Positions 1 through 5,591 of a stretch of DNA of 5,986 nt are shown here, piece after piece (position 1 is the first letter of the stretch; each line of letters begins with the position of its first letter). A program made the position numbers and the translations under genes. Origin of the DNA: an uncultured Erysipelotrichaceae bacterium (GTDB lineage: Bacteria > Bacillota_I > Bacilli_A > Erysipelotrichales > Erysipelotrichaceae); the NCBI GenBank assembly GCA_947175465.1, contig CAMWMY010000085.1:1-5986 (forward strand), in the 5' to 3' direction. Under the pieces are notes generated by a model. The model was not told the DNA's origin, did no database searches, and was given only the letters and a program-made list of their open reading frames with translations.

Positions 1-318
1 TAAATTAAAATGAACCTTAAATTCATTATCAAGCACCATCATGATTTGTTTAGCACCTTTTCTACGTTTTTTGAATTTGTATGCTTTTAAGATTAAATTA
101 AAATCTTTTTGGTCTTTATTATCTCTTTTAACTCTTTTATTTTCATTTTTTAAATAATTATAATATCCTGATTTAGAAACACCAATACATTTACATAAAT
201 ATGTAGTCATTCCTTTTAATTCATATTTCTCAATAATATATTTTATTGTTTCAAATTTGATATTGATTTGATATCTGTTAAAATTTCCATTTCTATCAAT
301 TCGTTTTTTTTTAATAAT
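1..318 (-). CDS. IS3-family transposase OrfB, N-terminal part (cut by window edge)
   Basis: This frame is open from just after a TGA at 319-321 down to position 1 and reads through without a stop. After a frameshift the product would continue as KKKRIDRNGNFNRYQ, followed by the segment KYELKGMTTYLCKCIG and SKSGYYNYL, which resembles the HTH-like domain that precedes the integrase core in IS3 OrfB proteins. The following KGAKQIMMVLDNEF matches the usual region just before the rve catalytic domain. The D, D and E catalytic residues would lie outside the window. There is no ATG at the front of the frame, so expression most likely comes from -1 frameshifting out of orfA at the A9 run (304-312). 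Two ATT codons at 313-318 could in principle allow independent initiation, as reported for IS911 orfB. Whether the full element is intact cannot be judged. Confidence 0.75.
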   Translation of the reverse strand, partial: MIKKKRIDRNGNFNRYQINIKFETIKYIIEKYELKGMTTYLCKCIGVSKSGYYNYLKNENKRVKRDNKDQKDFNLILKAYKFKKRRKGAKQIMMVLDNEFKVHFNL

Positions 319-683
319 TCATTTTCTGCTTCAAGTAATTTTATTTTAGCTTCGGCTCTCTCAAGTTTTTCTTTATCCGATAACTCACGTTCTAGAGGTC
401 TTCCTGAAGCACCTTTTCTAGTATCTGTTATTTCACCATTAGAATTTAATTGTTTTCTCCATCTATGAGCTGCATTTGCGATTCTTCTTTCTCCAACAAT
501 TTCTGGATTTATACCACATTCTCTAAAAACATCTTGAGGAAATTTTTTATAGTTTTCGCATTCTTTTACCAACTTATACTTGAATTCATCAGTATAAGTT
601 ATTCCTTTATTAGTAATATTCTTAATCCATTTGTTTTTACTTAATTTTTTTACTTGAGCTTCTGTAAATAATATTTTTGACAT
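243..683 (-). CDS. IS3-family transposase OrfA (helix-turn-helix protein)
   Basis: OrfA binds the IS ends and supplies the N-terminal part of the OrfAB fusion transposase. I chose the ATG at 681-683 (MSKILFTEAQ), giving 146 residues, because GGTGG lies just upstream; a longer form would need the TTG at 711-713, which overlaps the likely -10. Numbering from this ATG, residues about 28-80 form the helix-turn-helix region (YTDEFKYKLVKE, then HRWRKQ). Residues about 88-96 (TRKGASGRP) are the basic linker seen in clostridial members of the family. Residues about 103-126 form a leucine-zipper-like coiled coil ending in AENELLKK, the usual oligomerisation segment next to the frameshift site. The last 20 or so residues after the A-run are the unshifted tail. 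The frame is intact, with no internal stop. Confidence 0.85.
   Translation of the reverse strand: MSKILFTEAQVKKLSKNKWIKNITNKGITYTDEFKYKLVKECENYKKFPQDVFRECGINPEIVGERRIANAAHRWRKQLNSNGEITDTRKGASGRPLERELSDKEKLERAEAKIKLLEAENELLKKNELIEMEILTDIKSISNLKQ
304..318 (-). promoter_or_regulatory. programmed -1 frameshift window (A9 slippery run) between orfA and orfB
   Basis: On the minus strand the sequence reads ATTATTAAAAAAAAAC. In the orfA frame this is TTA AAA AAA AAC, which contains both A AAA AAA and A AAA AAC heptamers of the X XXY YYZ type. A -1 slip moves translation into the frame that stays open to the window edge. This is the established expression mode of IS3-family elements. I see no strong stimulatory hairpin just downstream. 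Confidence 0.7.
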
Positions 684-704
684 AATTACCACCAACTTTT
701 TTAT

Positions 705-710
705 ATTATA
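705..710 (-). promoter_or_regulatory. likely -10 element for transposase orfA
   Basis: A perfect TATAAT sits 21 bases upstream of the ATG at 683 on the minus strand. No good -35 hexamer is found at 16-18 bases. The element lies directly after the hairpin at 728-775, so transcription entering from hpf would be cut off before this promoter. Confidence 0.4.
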
Positions 711-727
711 CAATAAGACATAATAAA

Positions 728-775
728 AACCTATAAAGTAGGTCTCTCTTTTTTTGAAAGTCCACTTTATAGGTT
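728..775 (-). terminator. hairpin terminator after hpf, at the IS junction
   Basis: The arms AACCTATAAAGT (728-739) and ACTTTATAGGTT (764-775) are perfect complements of 12 bp. They extend by two more G-C pairs (741-742 with 762-763) across one bulged base, around a loop of about 19 nt. On the minus strand the stem is followed by TTTATTA, so with the last stem bases the transcript ends in a U-rich run. This fits an intrinsic terminator about 30 nt past the hpf stop codon. The plus strand has no comparable T-run right after the stem. The candidate IS tip lies inside this structure, so it may be part of the IS and serve to block read-in transcription of the transposase. Confidence 0.62.
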
Positions 776-804
776 AAATTTTAGTTTTAAAAATCCTTCT
801 TTTT

Positions 805-1347
805 TTATTCAGCTTCTGTTTCGATTAACCCATAGCCTCCATCGTGTCTTTTATACACAACAGCTACTTCTTGTGTCTCCTCATCTTTGTAAATAAAGAA
901 AGAGTGTTGAAGCATTTCCATTCGTAAAATTGCTTCATCTAAATCCATGCATTCTGGTTGAATTGTTTTCGTACGTACAAGTTCTTCTTCATCTGAAGTC
1001 TCTTCTTGAGAATAAGCATCTTCATCGATAAAAAAGTACGCTAATTTTTCTTTATTCTTTCTAGATAATCTTGTTTTTTGTCTTCGAATTTGATCCTCTA
1101 ATTTATCTATCACAAGATCAATTGCTGCATATAAATCATCATGAACTACCTCAGCACGAAGTAATACATACTTTGTAGGAATTGTAACCTCAATTTTTTG
1201 TTTGTTAGGATATACACGAACAACGACATGTGCTACGGCGTCTTCTTGAATCAAAAAATATTTTTCTAAGGATGCTAATTTGTTTTCAATTTTTTCTGCA
1301 ATTGCTTCTGTTACAGAAATATTTTTTCCAACAATTTGAACTTTCAT
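805..1347 (-). CDS. hpf: long-form ribosome hibernation promoting factor (HPF)
   Basis: This cytoplasmic protein binds the 30S decoding region and drives 70S ribosomes into inactive 100S dimers in stationary or stressed cells. The 180-residue length is right for the long form. Residues 1-98 are the S30AE/YfiA ribosome-binding domain (KVQIVGKNISVTEAIAEKIE at the front, then RAEVVHDDLYAAIDLVIDKL, then the basic RRQKTRLSRKNKEK). Residues about 105-123 are an acidic linker. Residues about 124-178 are the dimerisation domain, with MDLDEAILRMEMLQHSFF and the VVYKRHDGGYGLIE ending typical of the family. The start is supported by AGGAGG a short distance before ATG. The gene follows the dipeptidase gene after 109 bp with a likely promoter of its own, and is followed by a hairpin terminator. 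In many Firmicutes hpf lies near secA; here an insertion sequence follows instead. Confidence 0.95.
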   Translation of the reverse strand: MKVQIVGKNISVTEAIAEKIENKLASLEKYFLIQEDAVAHVVVRVYPNKQKIEVTIPTKYVLLRAEVVHDDLYAAIDLVIDKLEDQIRRQKTRLSRKNKEKLAYFFIDEDAYSQEETSDEEELVRTKTIQPECMDLDEAILRMEMLQHSFFIYKDEETQEVAVVYKRHDGGYGLIETEAE

Positions 1348-1376
1348 ATTCTTCTTCCTCCTTTTTTTCTACCTTT

Positions 1377-1382
1377 ATTATA
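1377..1382 (-). promoter_or_regulatory. likely -10 element for hpf
   Basis: A perfect TATAAT lies 29 bases upstream of the hpf ATG on the minus strand, with AGGAGG between them. The -35 region is T-rich (TTCTTT at about 18 bases spacing) and matches the sigma-A consensus poorly. No convincing sigma-B or sigma-H motif is visible. The upstream dipeptidase gene has no strong terminator before this point, so hpf may be transcribed both from here and by read-through. Confidence 0.45.
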
Positions 1383-1456
1383 CCATAAAAATGAGAATAA
1401 AAAGAATGAAACTCTCTAAATAGAACTTATCTTTTTTTATTTTTCATCCATATATT

Positions 1457-2398
1457 CTAAAGAGCATTGCATAAAATGGCTTTTACTTTTTGATATGCAT
1501 TTTCATATGCAACTTTTTGTATTTCATCTTCTGTGAACCCTTGCTTTTTCATTTCTTCTATCAATGTTTGTGCCGTACTTGGATCTTTTAATCCTTGTGT
1601 ATGAATATCCTCATAGCCTTCGAAAAAGTGCATGAAATCAAAGCCAATAGCAAGTGTTGAAATGCTCGTAAGTTCTTTTATATAACGCATATGTGCAACA
1701 AGTTGTTTACAGTTTTGATATTCTTTTTGAGCATGTACAAAATATGGAGCACTTACCATCCCAATAATTCCCTTTTGCATAGCAATCGCTTGAATTTGTT
1801 CATCTTTTAAGTTACGTCTATGAGGGCATAGTGCAAAGGCATTGGAATGTGTTGCAATCACATTTTCTTTACTATAATTCATAATATCCCAAAAAGTTTT
1901 TTCATTTGTATGGGAAACATCAATTAACATCGATAGCTCTTGCATACGCTTTACTGCTTGTACACCTAAAGGTGTTAATCCTCTTTCTGGACTCCCTTTA
2001 CATCCTGTCGCAAGCATATTTTCTTCATTCCATGTCAAAGAGGCAATACGAACCCCTTGTGAATATAGCCAATCAATCTTCTCTGCAATATGATCTTGAA
2101 TTCCGCACATACCTTCTACTGTTAAAATAGCATAAATACCTTCTTTTTGAAAATCTTCTTGTTTTGTCACCAGAACAAGATCTTCACATTGTGCTATTTC
2201 TTCTTTTAATATCGTAATCATTTCACACATATCTTCCCAGGTTTCTGTTCCTTCAAAATAAGAAGCCATCCCTACCATTTTCACATTCCCTTTTTTCCAT
2301 AAAGGAACATGATATTCTTTTAAAATATTTTGAAGTCCTTGTTTTCTTTTTTGAAGAACATCATAACCTATATCTGCATGTAAATCAAAAATATGCAT
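1457..2398 (-). CDS. M19-family (membrane dipeptidase type) zinc dipeptidase
   Basis: This 313-residue protein belongs to the renal-dipeptidase family, binuclear zinc enzymes that hydrolyse dipeptides and often accept a D-amino acid at the C-terminal position. Every expected metal-site residue is visible: H7 and D9 in FDLHADIG, bridging E95 in LTVEGMCG, H163 in DVSHTNEKTFWD, H184 in IATHSNAFALCPHRRNL and D254 in IGFDFMHFF. The 21-residue gap between H163 and H184 equals that between the two zinc histidines of the human enzyme as I recall it. The RRN after H184 and the C-terminal ENAYQKVK also fit. There is no signal peptide or membrane segment, so the protein should be cytoplasmic. The ATG has AGGAGG seven bases upstream, inside the end of the phospholipase-like gene, which it overlaps by 31 nt; the two are probably translationally coupled. 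The substrate cannot be told from sequence. Confidence 0.92.
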   Translation of the reverse strand: MHIFDLHADIGYDVLQKRKQGLQNILKEYHVPLWKKGNVKMVGMASYFEGTETWEDMCEMITILKEEIAQCEDLVLVTKQEDFQKEGIYAILTVEGMCGIQDHIAEKIDWLYSQGVRIASLTWNEENMLATGCKGSPERGLTPLGVQAVKRMQELSMLIDVSHTNEKTFWDIMNYSKENVIATHSNAFALCPHRRNLKDEQIQAIAMQKGIIGMVSAPYFVHAQKEYQNCKQLVAHMRYIKELTSISTLAIGFDFMHFFEGYEDIHTQGLKDPSTAQTLIEEMKKQGFTEDEIQKVAYENAYQKVKAILCNAL

Positions 2399-3381
2399 CC
2401 CGATTCCTCCTCATATAAGATTTGAAAATACTTCATCTCTTTTCCATCATTTCTCCCTGTATCATATGCTTTATCATCCAAAAGGTTAAGCAGGTAGGTA
2501 GTATCTTTTTGATTATTTATACAATCATAAGCTTCTTCTAAAATAAGAGTAGCTTTTTCTATTGCTTGTTGGAATAAATCAAAAAAGGTAGCTTTTGATA
2601 CTTGTAAGTCATCACATGGATGACACCAAGATCGTTTTTTATCATTGCAAACATCATATTTCTTATCCCAGGATACAGGTATGATATTTCCTGTAATTAA
2701 CCATGGCTTTTTAAATAACTTTTCTATTTTCATTAAAATAGCTTGCTTTTTCCCATAAGGATCATACAGCATTTTTTGTACAGCTTTCCAATCATTAAGT
2801 GCTTTTCTTATATCATATACTTTTACTTCTTTTTGACATACTTCTTGGATTGCTGGAATGTAAATACGAACAATTGCTTTTAACATTTCATCATTGATGG
2901 TACACATCTCATAATAACGATATGTTTGAATATCCTTTTGATAATATTTTTGCAATACAATCGCATCAATGACTGCTTCCATATGATGGTGATAAGAAGC
3001 ACTTTGTCCTTTTCCATTTCCTGTCCAATAAAAAATATATGGATGTGCTATAGAGTCTAAAGTCCAATGGCAAAGATGTCCTAAGAAATATGCAAGCATA
3101 TTTTTTCGTACGTCCATATTTTTTTCTTTACGAATACTTTGTATAGCACTTTGATAAAAAGCATTAATTCCTTTTTTATGCAATTGGCTCCCTATAGCAT
3201 TTAAATCATGCTTTTTCCATAGTTCCCATGGCTTTAAATGATAAAAAAATAAAAAGTCAGGCCCATGGCAACCAATATCATAAATCTGTTGCTGAGACAT
3301 AATACAATCAACGATCTCTTTTCTTTTTAATTTTTTAATGACCTCTTCTCCAAAAATTTTATGTGTAATAATATTAGGCAT
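2368..3381 (-). CDS. zinc-dependent phospholipase C-like protein
   Basis: The 337-residue product resembles the zinc-dependent phospholipase C family (alpha-toxin/PC-PLC and related bacterial proteins of unknown substrate). Likely metal ligands are H7 in NIITHKIFGEE, D42 in CHGPDFLFFY, H68 in SQLHKKGINAFY, then H105, D109 and H113 in LGHLCHWTLDSIAHPYIFY, and a histidine of the H131-H133 run with E135 in YHHHMEAVIDAI. This follows the family order H-x3-D-xn-H then H-x3-E. Unlike secreted phospholipases it has no signal peptide, so it is probably cytoplasmic, and lipase activity is not established for this branch. The C-terminal half (about 150-337) is lysine-rich and I do not recognise a domain there. 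The start is clear: AGGAGGT six bases before the ATG. It is the first gene of the minus-strand run, overlaps the dipeptidase gene by 31 nt and is divergent from the SleC-like gene. Confidence 0.82.
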   Translation of the reverse strand: MPNIITHKIFGEEVIKKLKRKEIVDCIMSQQQIYDIGCHGPDFLFFYHLKPWELWKKHDLNAIGSQLHKKGINAFYQSAIQSIRKEKNMDVRKNMLAYFLGHLCHWTLDSIAHPYIFYWTGNGKGQSASYHHHMEAVIDAIVLQKYYQKDIQTYRYYEMCTINDEMLKAIVRIYIPAIQEVCQKEVKVYDIRKALNDWKAVQKMLYDPYGKKQAILMKIEKLFKKPWLITGNIIPVSWDKKYDVCNDKKRSWCHPCDDLQVSKATFFDLFQQAIEKATLILEEAYDCINNQKDTTYLLNLLDDKAYDTGRNDGKEMKYFQILYEEESGCIFLIYMQI

Positions 3382-3404
3382 AGCAATACCTCCTTCTTTC
3401 TTCT

Positions 3405-3410
3405 ATTATA
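3405..3410 (-). promoter_or_regulatory. likely -10 element for the phospholipase-like/dipeptidase unit
   Basis: A perfect TATAAT on the minus strand sits 23 bases upstream of the ATG at 3381, with the ribosome binding site between them. The sequence 17 bases further upstream (ACCTAA) is a poor -35 match, so either an activator is needed or the promoter is weak. Confidence 0.45.
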
Positions 3411-3444
3411 CATCTTTTTTTATTTATTTAGGTATTTAACTACG

Positions 3445-3467
3445 CCTATGTGTAAAAAGCACATAGG
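3445..3467. repeat. perfect 8-bp inverted repeat in the divergent intergenic region
   Basis: CCTATGTG (3445-3452) and CACATAGG (3460-3467) are perfect complements around a 7-nt loop, TAAAAAG. The structure ends seven bases before the Shine-Dalgarno of the SleC-like gene. Neither strand has a T-run after it, so it does not look like an intrinsic terminator. It could be an operator for the divergent pair or a 5' leader hairpin of the SleC-like mRNA. No protein partner can be named. Confidence 0.5.
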
Positions 3468-3474
3468 GTAATTT

Positions 3475-3482
3475 AGGAGGTG
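3475..3482 (+). promoter_or_regulatory. strong Shine-Dalgarno that decides the start of the SleC-like gene
   Basis: AGGAGGTG is a near-perfect anti-16S match. Counted from the end of AGGAGG, seven bases separate it from the in-frame ATC at 3488, the ideal spacing. The first conventional start, TTG at 3503, is 22 bases away and has only a weak AGG of its own. The frame has a TAG at 3464-3466 and no ATG, GTG or TTG between that stop and 3503. Confidence 0.7.
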
Positions 3483-3487
3483 TAAGT

Positions 3488-5554
3488 ATCGCAACAGGTT
3501 ATTTGAAAGTCGAAGTATTTCTTGCCGATCAAGCATTATCATTAGAAAATGCTATGGTTCGTATCTATAAGAATACAAATGACGAAATTGTATATGAAAA
3601 CTTTTTTGTAACTAAAGAAACAGGGAGTACAGTAGAAATACCGCTATATGCTCCTCCTAGAGCACTTTCTTTAGAAGAAGCAAATGATGAACGACCTTAT
3701 GAAACATATAACGTAGAAGTACGTATTGCAGGCTTTGATATGCAAGAAGTTGTAGGTGTTCAAATTTTTGCAGGAGAAACTTCTTATCTCCCTGTAAATT
3801 TAATCCCTAATCGTAATCGAAATACGAACATACGTATGGTATCTGCTTTACCAGATCATCATCTATTAACAAACTATGGTGGTAATAACGAAGGACAAAC
3901 ACCACCTACTACTCGTATTTTAGGAGAAATTATTATTCCTACTAATATTACGGTCCATTTAGGAAGACCTGATAATAGTAGTGCTGAAAATGTAACGGTA
4001 CCTTTCTTATATTATTTAAAAAATGTTGCTAGCTCTGAAGTTTATCCTAGCTGGCCATATGAAGCAATTAAAGCAAATGTATGGTGTCAAATGTCTTTAG
4101 CTTTAAATCGTATTTATACGGAATGGTATCCAAGCAAAGGATATGACTTTGATATTACTAACTCAACAGCTTTTGATCAAGCCTTTGTAAAAGATCGTAA
4201 TATTTTTGATACAATGTCTAATATTGTTGATGAGGTTTTTGGAGATTATATTCAAAAAGCAAATTTTACTGAACCTTATTATGCAGAATATTGTGATGGA
4301 AAACAAGCACAATGTCCAGGTTTAAAGCAATGGGGTACAGTTGATTTAGCAAATCGCGGTTATACTGCTTTCCGTATTCTTCAATATTATTATGGAGACA
4401 ATATTACTATTCAGCATACAGATAACTTTCAAGATTTAAAATCTTCTTATCCTGGAACACCTTTTCGCATGGGAAGTAGTGGACAACAAGTTGCACAAAT
4501 TCAAGAACAATTAAATGCAATTGCGATTAATTATCCAATTATACCAGAAATCTTCCCTGTCGATGGAGTTTTTGGAGAAACAACGGAAGAAGCTGTAAGA
4601 GCTTTTCAAAGACAATTTAATTTAGCAGTGGATGGTGTGGTTGGAAAAGGAACTTATTATAAGATTTCTTATATTTATGCAGCTGTTCGTAAATTAGCTG
4701 AGCTTGGAAGTTTAGGACAGATTAATAATTTATATAGTGGTGAGTGGCCAGGTACGATTCTTCGTGAAGGAGATAAAGGTGTTGAAGTACAATTAGTACA
4801 ATACTATTTATCAAGTATTTCACTCTTTTATCAACAAATACCAAGTGTATCCATTGATGGTCGTTTTGGAAGAGAATTAGCAAATGCAGTAACTTCTTTT
4901 CAAAGAGCATTTCAGCTTATACCAGATGGTGTTATCGGTATGGCTACTTGGAATCGCATCTTCCAAGTATATTCTTCTTTAGATAATCAAATTGTACCAG
5001 CAGATAAACCACCACAATATCCAGGAAGACCTATTGCTTTAGGGGGAACAGGTACAATTGTTGAAAATATTCAAAATGCTTTAAATACTGTTTCTTCACA
5101 ATATCCTGCAATTCCTGTCACAACAGCTGATGGTATTTTTGGTCAACAAACACAAAATGCAGTAAAAGCATTTCAAAAACAATTTAATTTGACAGTAGAT
5201 GGCATTGTAGGCCTTACAACATGGAATAAATTATTTACGATAGCGTCACAAATTAATATGGGAGATCAACCTGCTAATGGACTTCCTCCTTTCCCTGGAA
5301 CCACTTTACGTGTAGGTTCAAGAGGAAATGATGTACTGCTTATGCAAAATCGTTTAAAATTTATTTCTATCTATTACAATACTATTCCAAATATAAGCGC
5401 AGATGGTATCTTTGGAAATGCGACACGTAATGCTGTTATTGCCTTCCAACAACTCATGGGGCTTACACCTGATGGTCTCATTGGTGTACAAACATGGAAC
5501 TTAATAAATAACACGTATTCAGAATTAATGTCATCTTCATATTCTCTACAGTAA
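3488..5554 (+). CDS. SleC-like spore cortex-lytic enzyme with four peptidoglycan-binding domains
   Basis: This resembles SleC, the clostridial enzyme that degrades spore cortex peptidoglycan at germination after Csp proteases remove its pro-piece. Residues are numbered from TTG 3503 (683 aa); an ATC start at 3488 adds five residues and gives a front end, xATGYLKVEVF, that matches SleC-type N-termini. Residues 1-105 are a beta-rich pro-domain. Residues about 145-305 are a SpoIID/LytB-like lytic transglycosylase domain, with YLKNVASSEVYPSWP (likely catalytic E179), the conserved RIYTEWYPSKGYDFDIT, and YCDGKQAQCPGLKQWG with C264 and C271. Four PG_binding_1 repeats follow at about 318-390, 416-490, 507-583 and 598-673. 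Each carries a DGxFG motif (D354, D452, D543, D634) and a second DGxxG (D377, D475, D566, D657). Classical SleC has one such repeat. No signal peptide is seen, consistent with mother-cell synthesis. A vegetative wall hydrolase is the alternative. Confidence 0.85.
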   Translation: MATGYLKVEVFLADQALSLENAMVRIYKNTNDEIVYENFFVTKETGSTVEIPLYAPPRALSLEEANDERPYETYNVEVRIAGFDMQEVVGVQIFAGETSYLPVNLIPNRNRNTNIRMVSALPDHHLLTNYGGNNEGQTPPTTRILGEIIIPTNITVHLGRPDNSSAENVTVPFLYYLKNVASSEVYPSWPYEAIKANVWCQMSLALNRIYTEWYPSKGYDFDITNSTAFDQAFVKDRNIFDTMSNIVDEVFGDYIQKANFTEPYYAEYCDGKQAQCPGLKQWGTVDLANRGYTAFRILQYYYGDNITIQHTDNFQDLKSSYPGTPFRMGSSGQQVAQIQEQLNAIAINYPIIPEIFPVDGVFGETTEEAVRAFQRQFNLAVDGVVGKGTYYKISYIYAAVRKLAELGSLGQINNLYSGEWPGTILREGDKGVEVQLVQYYLSSISLFYQQIPSVSIDGRFGRELANAVTSFQRAFQLIPDGVIGMATWNRIFQVYSSLDNQIVPADKPPQYPGRPIALGGTGTIVENIQNALNTVSSQYPAIPVTTADGIFGQQTQNAVKAFQKQFNLTVDGIVGLTTWNKLFTIASQINMGDQPANGLPPFPGTTLRVGSRGNDVLLMQNRLKFISIYYNTIPNISADGIFGNATRNAVIAFQQLMGLTPDGLIGVQTWNLINNTYSELMSSSYSLQ

Positions 5555-5564
5555 AAATGATACT

Positions 5565-5591
5565 AAAAAACTAGCTTTTAGCTAGTTTTTT
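5565..5591. terminator. bidirectional terminator between the convergent SleC-like and MATE genes
   Basis: AAAAAACTAGCT and AGCTAGTTTTTT form a perfect 12-bp stem around a 3-nt loop, with A6 on one side and T6 on the other, so both strands get a stem followed by a U-run. It begins ten bases after the stop codon of the plus-strand gene. The stop codon of the minus-strand MATE gene (5582-5584) lies inside the stem. Confidence 0.88.

Larger units (their letters stand above)
1..764 (-). mobile_element. IS3-family (IS150-like) insertion sequence, partial
   Basis: The stretch carries the two overlapping reading frames typical of IS3-family elements: an orfA with a basic helix-turn-helix region and a leucine-rich coiled coil, then an orfB in the -1 frame. 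The right part of the element, including the DDE catalytic core, lies beyond the window. The left tip is not resolved. A minus-strand TGGACTTTC at about 764-756 starts with the 5'-TG expected of IS3 ends and is my candidate tip, but the other terminal repeat and the target duplication cannot be seen. The region looks more AT-rich than its neighbours: line 541-600 has 14 G/C of 60, whereas line 4861-4920 in the SleC-like gene has 20 of 60. This suits acquired DNA. I am confident of the family and unsure of the boundary. Confidence 0.72.

Noticed and set aside
256..274. Short direct repeat TTTGATAT (256-263 and 267-274)
   Set aside because: An 8-base repeat in very AT-rich coding overlap is expected by chance and has no supporting context.
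268..644. Plus-strand open frames opposite orfA
   Set aside because: They are low-complexity S/F-rich shadows of the transposase reading frame with no ribosome binding sites.
681..713. TTG at 711-713 as the start of orfA, ten residues longer
   Set aside because: It overlaps the likely TATAAT and has no ribosome binding site, while the ATG at 683 has GGTGG upstream and begins like homologous OrfA proteins (MSK-LFTE).
1400..1456. Possible terminator between the dipeptidase gene and hpf
   Set aside because: Only a 4-5 bp stem (TCTA-TT-TAGA) is present, too weak to call, so read-through into hpf remains likely.
1906..2130. Plus-strand open frame of 74 codons opposite the dipeptidase gene
   Set aside because: It lies entirely within the well-supported dipeptidase gene and does not resemble a known protein.
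3442..3470. Sigma-K-like promoter (AC, then CATAGGGTA) before the SleC-like gene
   Set aside because: The -10-like match would place the transcription start at about 3477, inside the Shine-Dalgarno, and it overlaps the hairpin arm; the match is better explained by the inverted repeat.
4722..4910. Minus-strand open frame of 62 codons inside the SleC-like gene
   Set aside because: It is a shadow of the strongly supported plus-strand gene and has no family resemblance.
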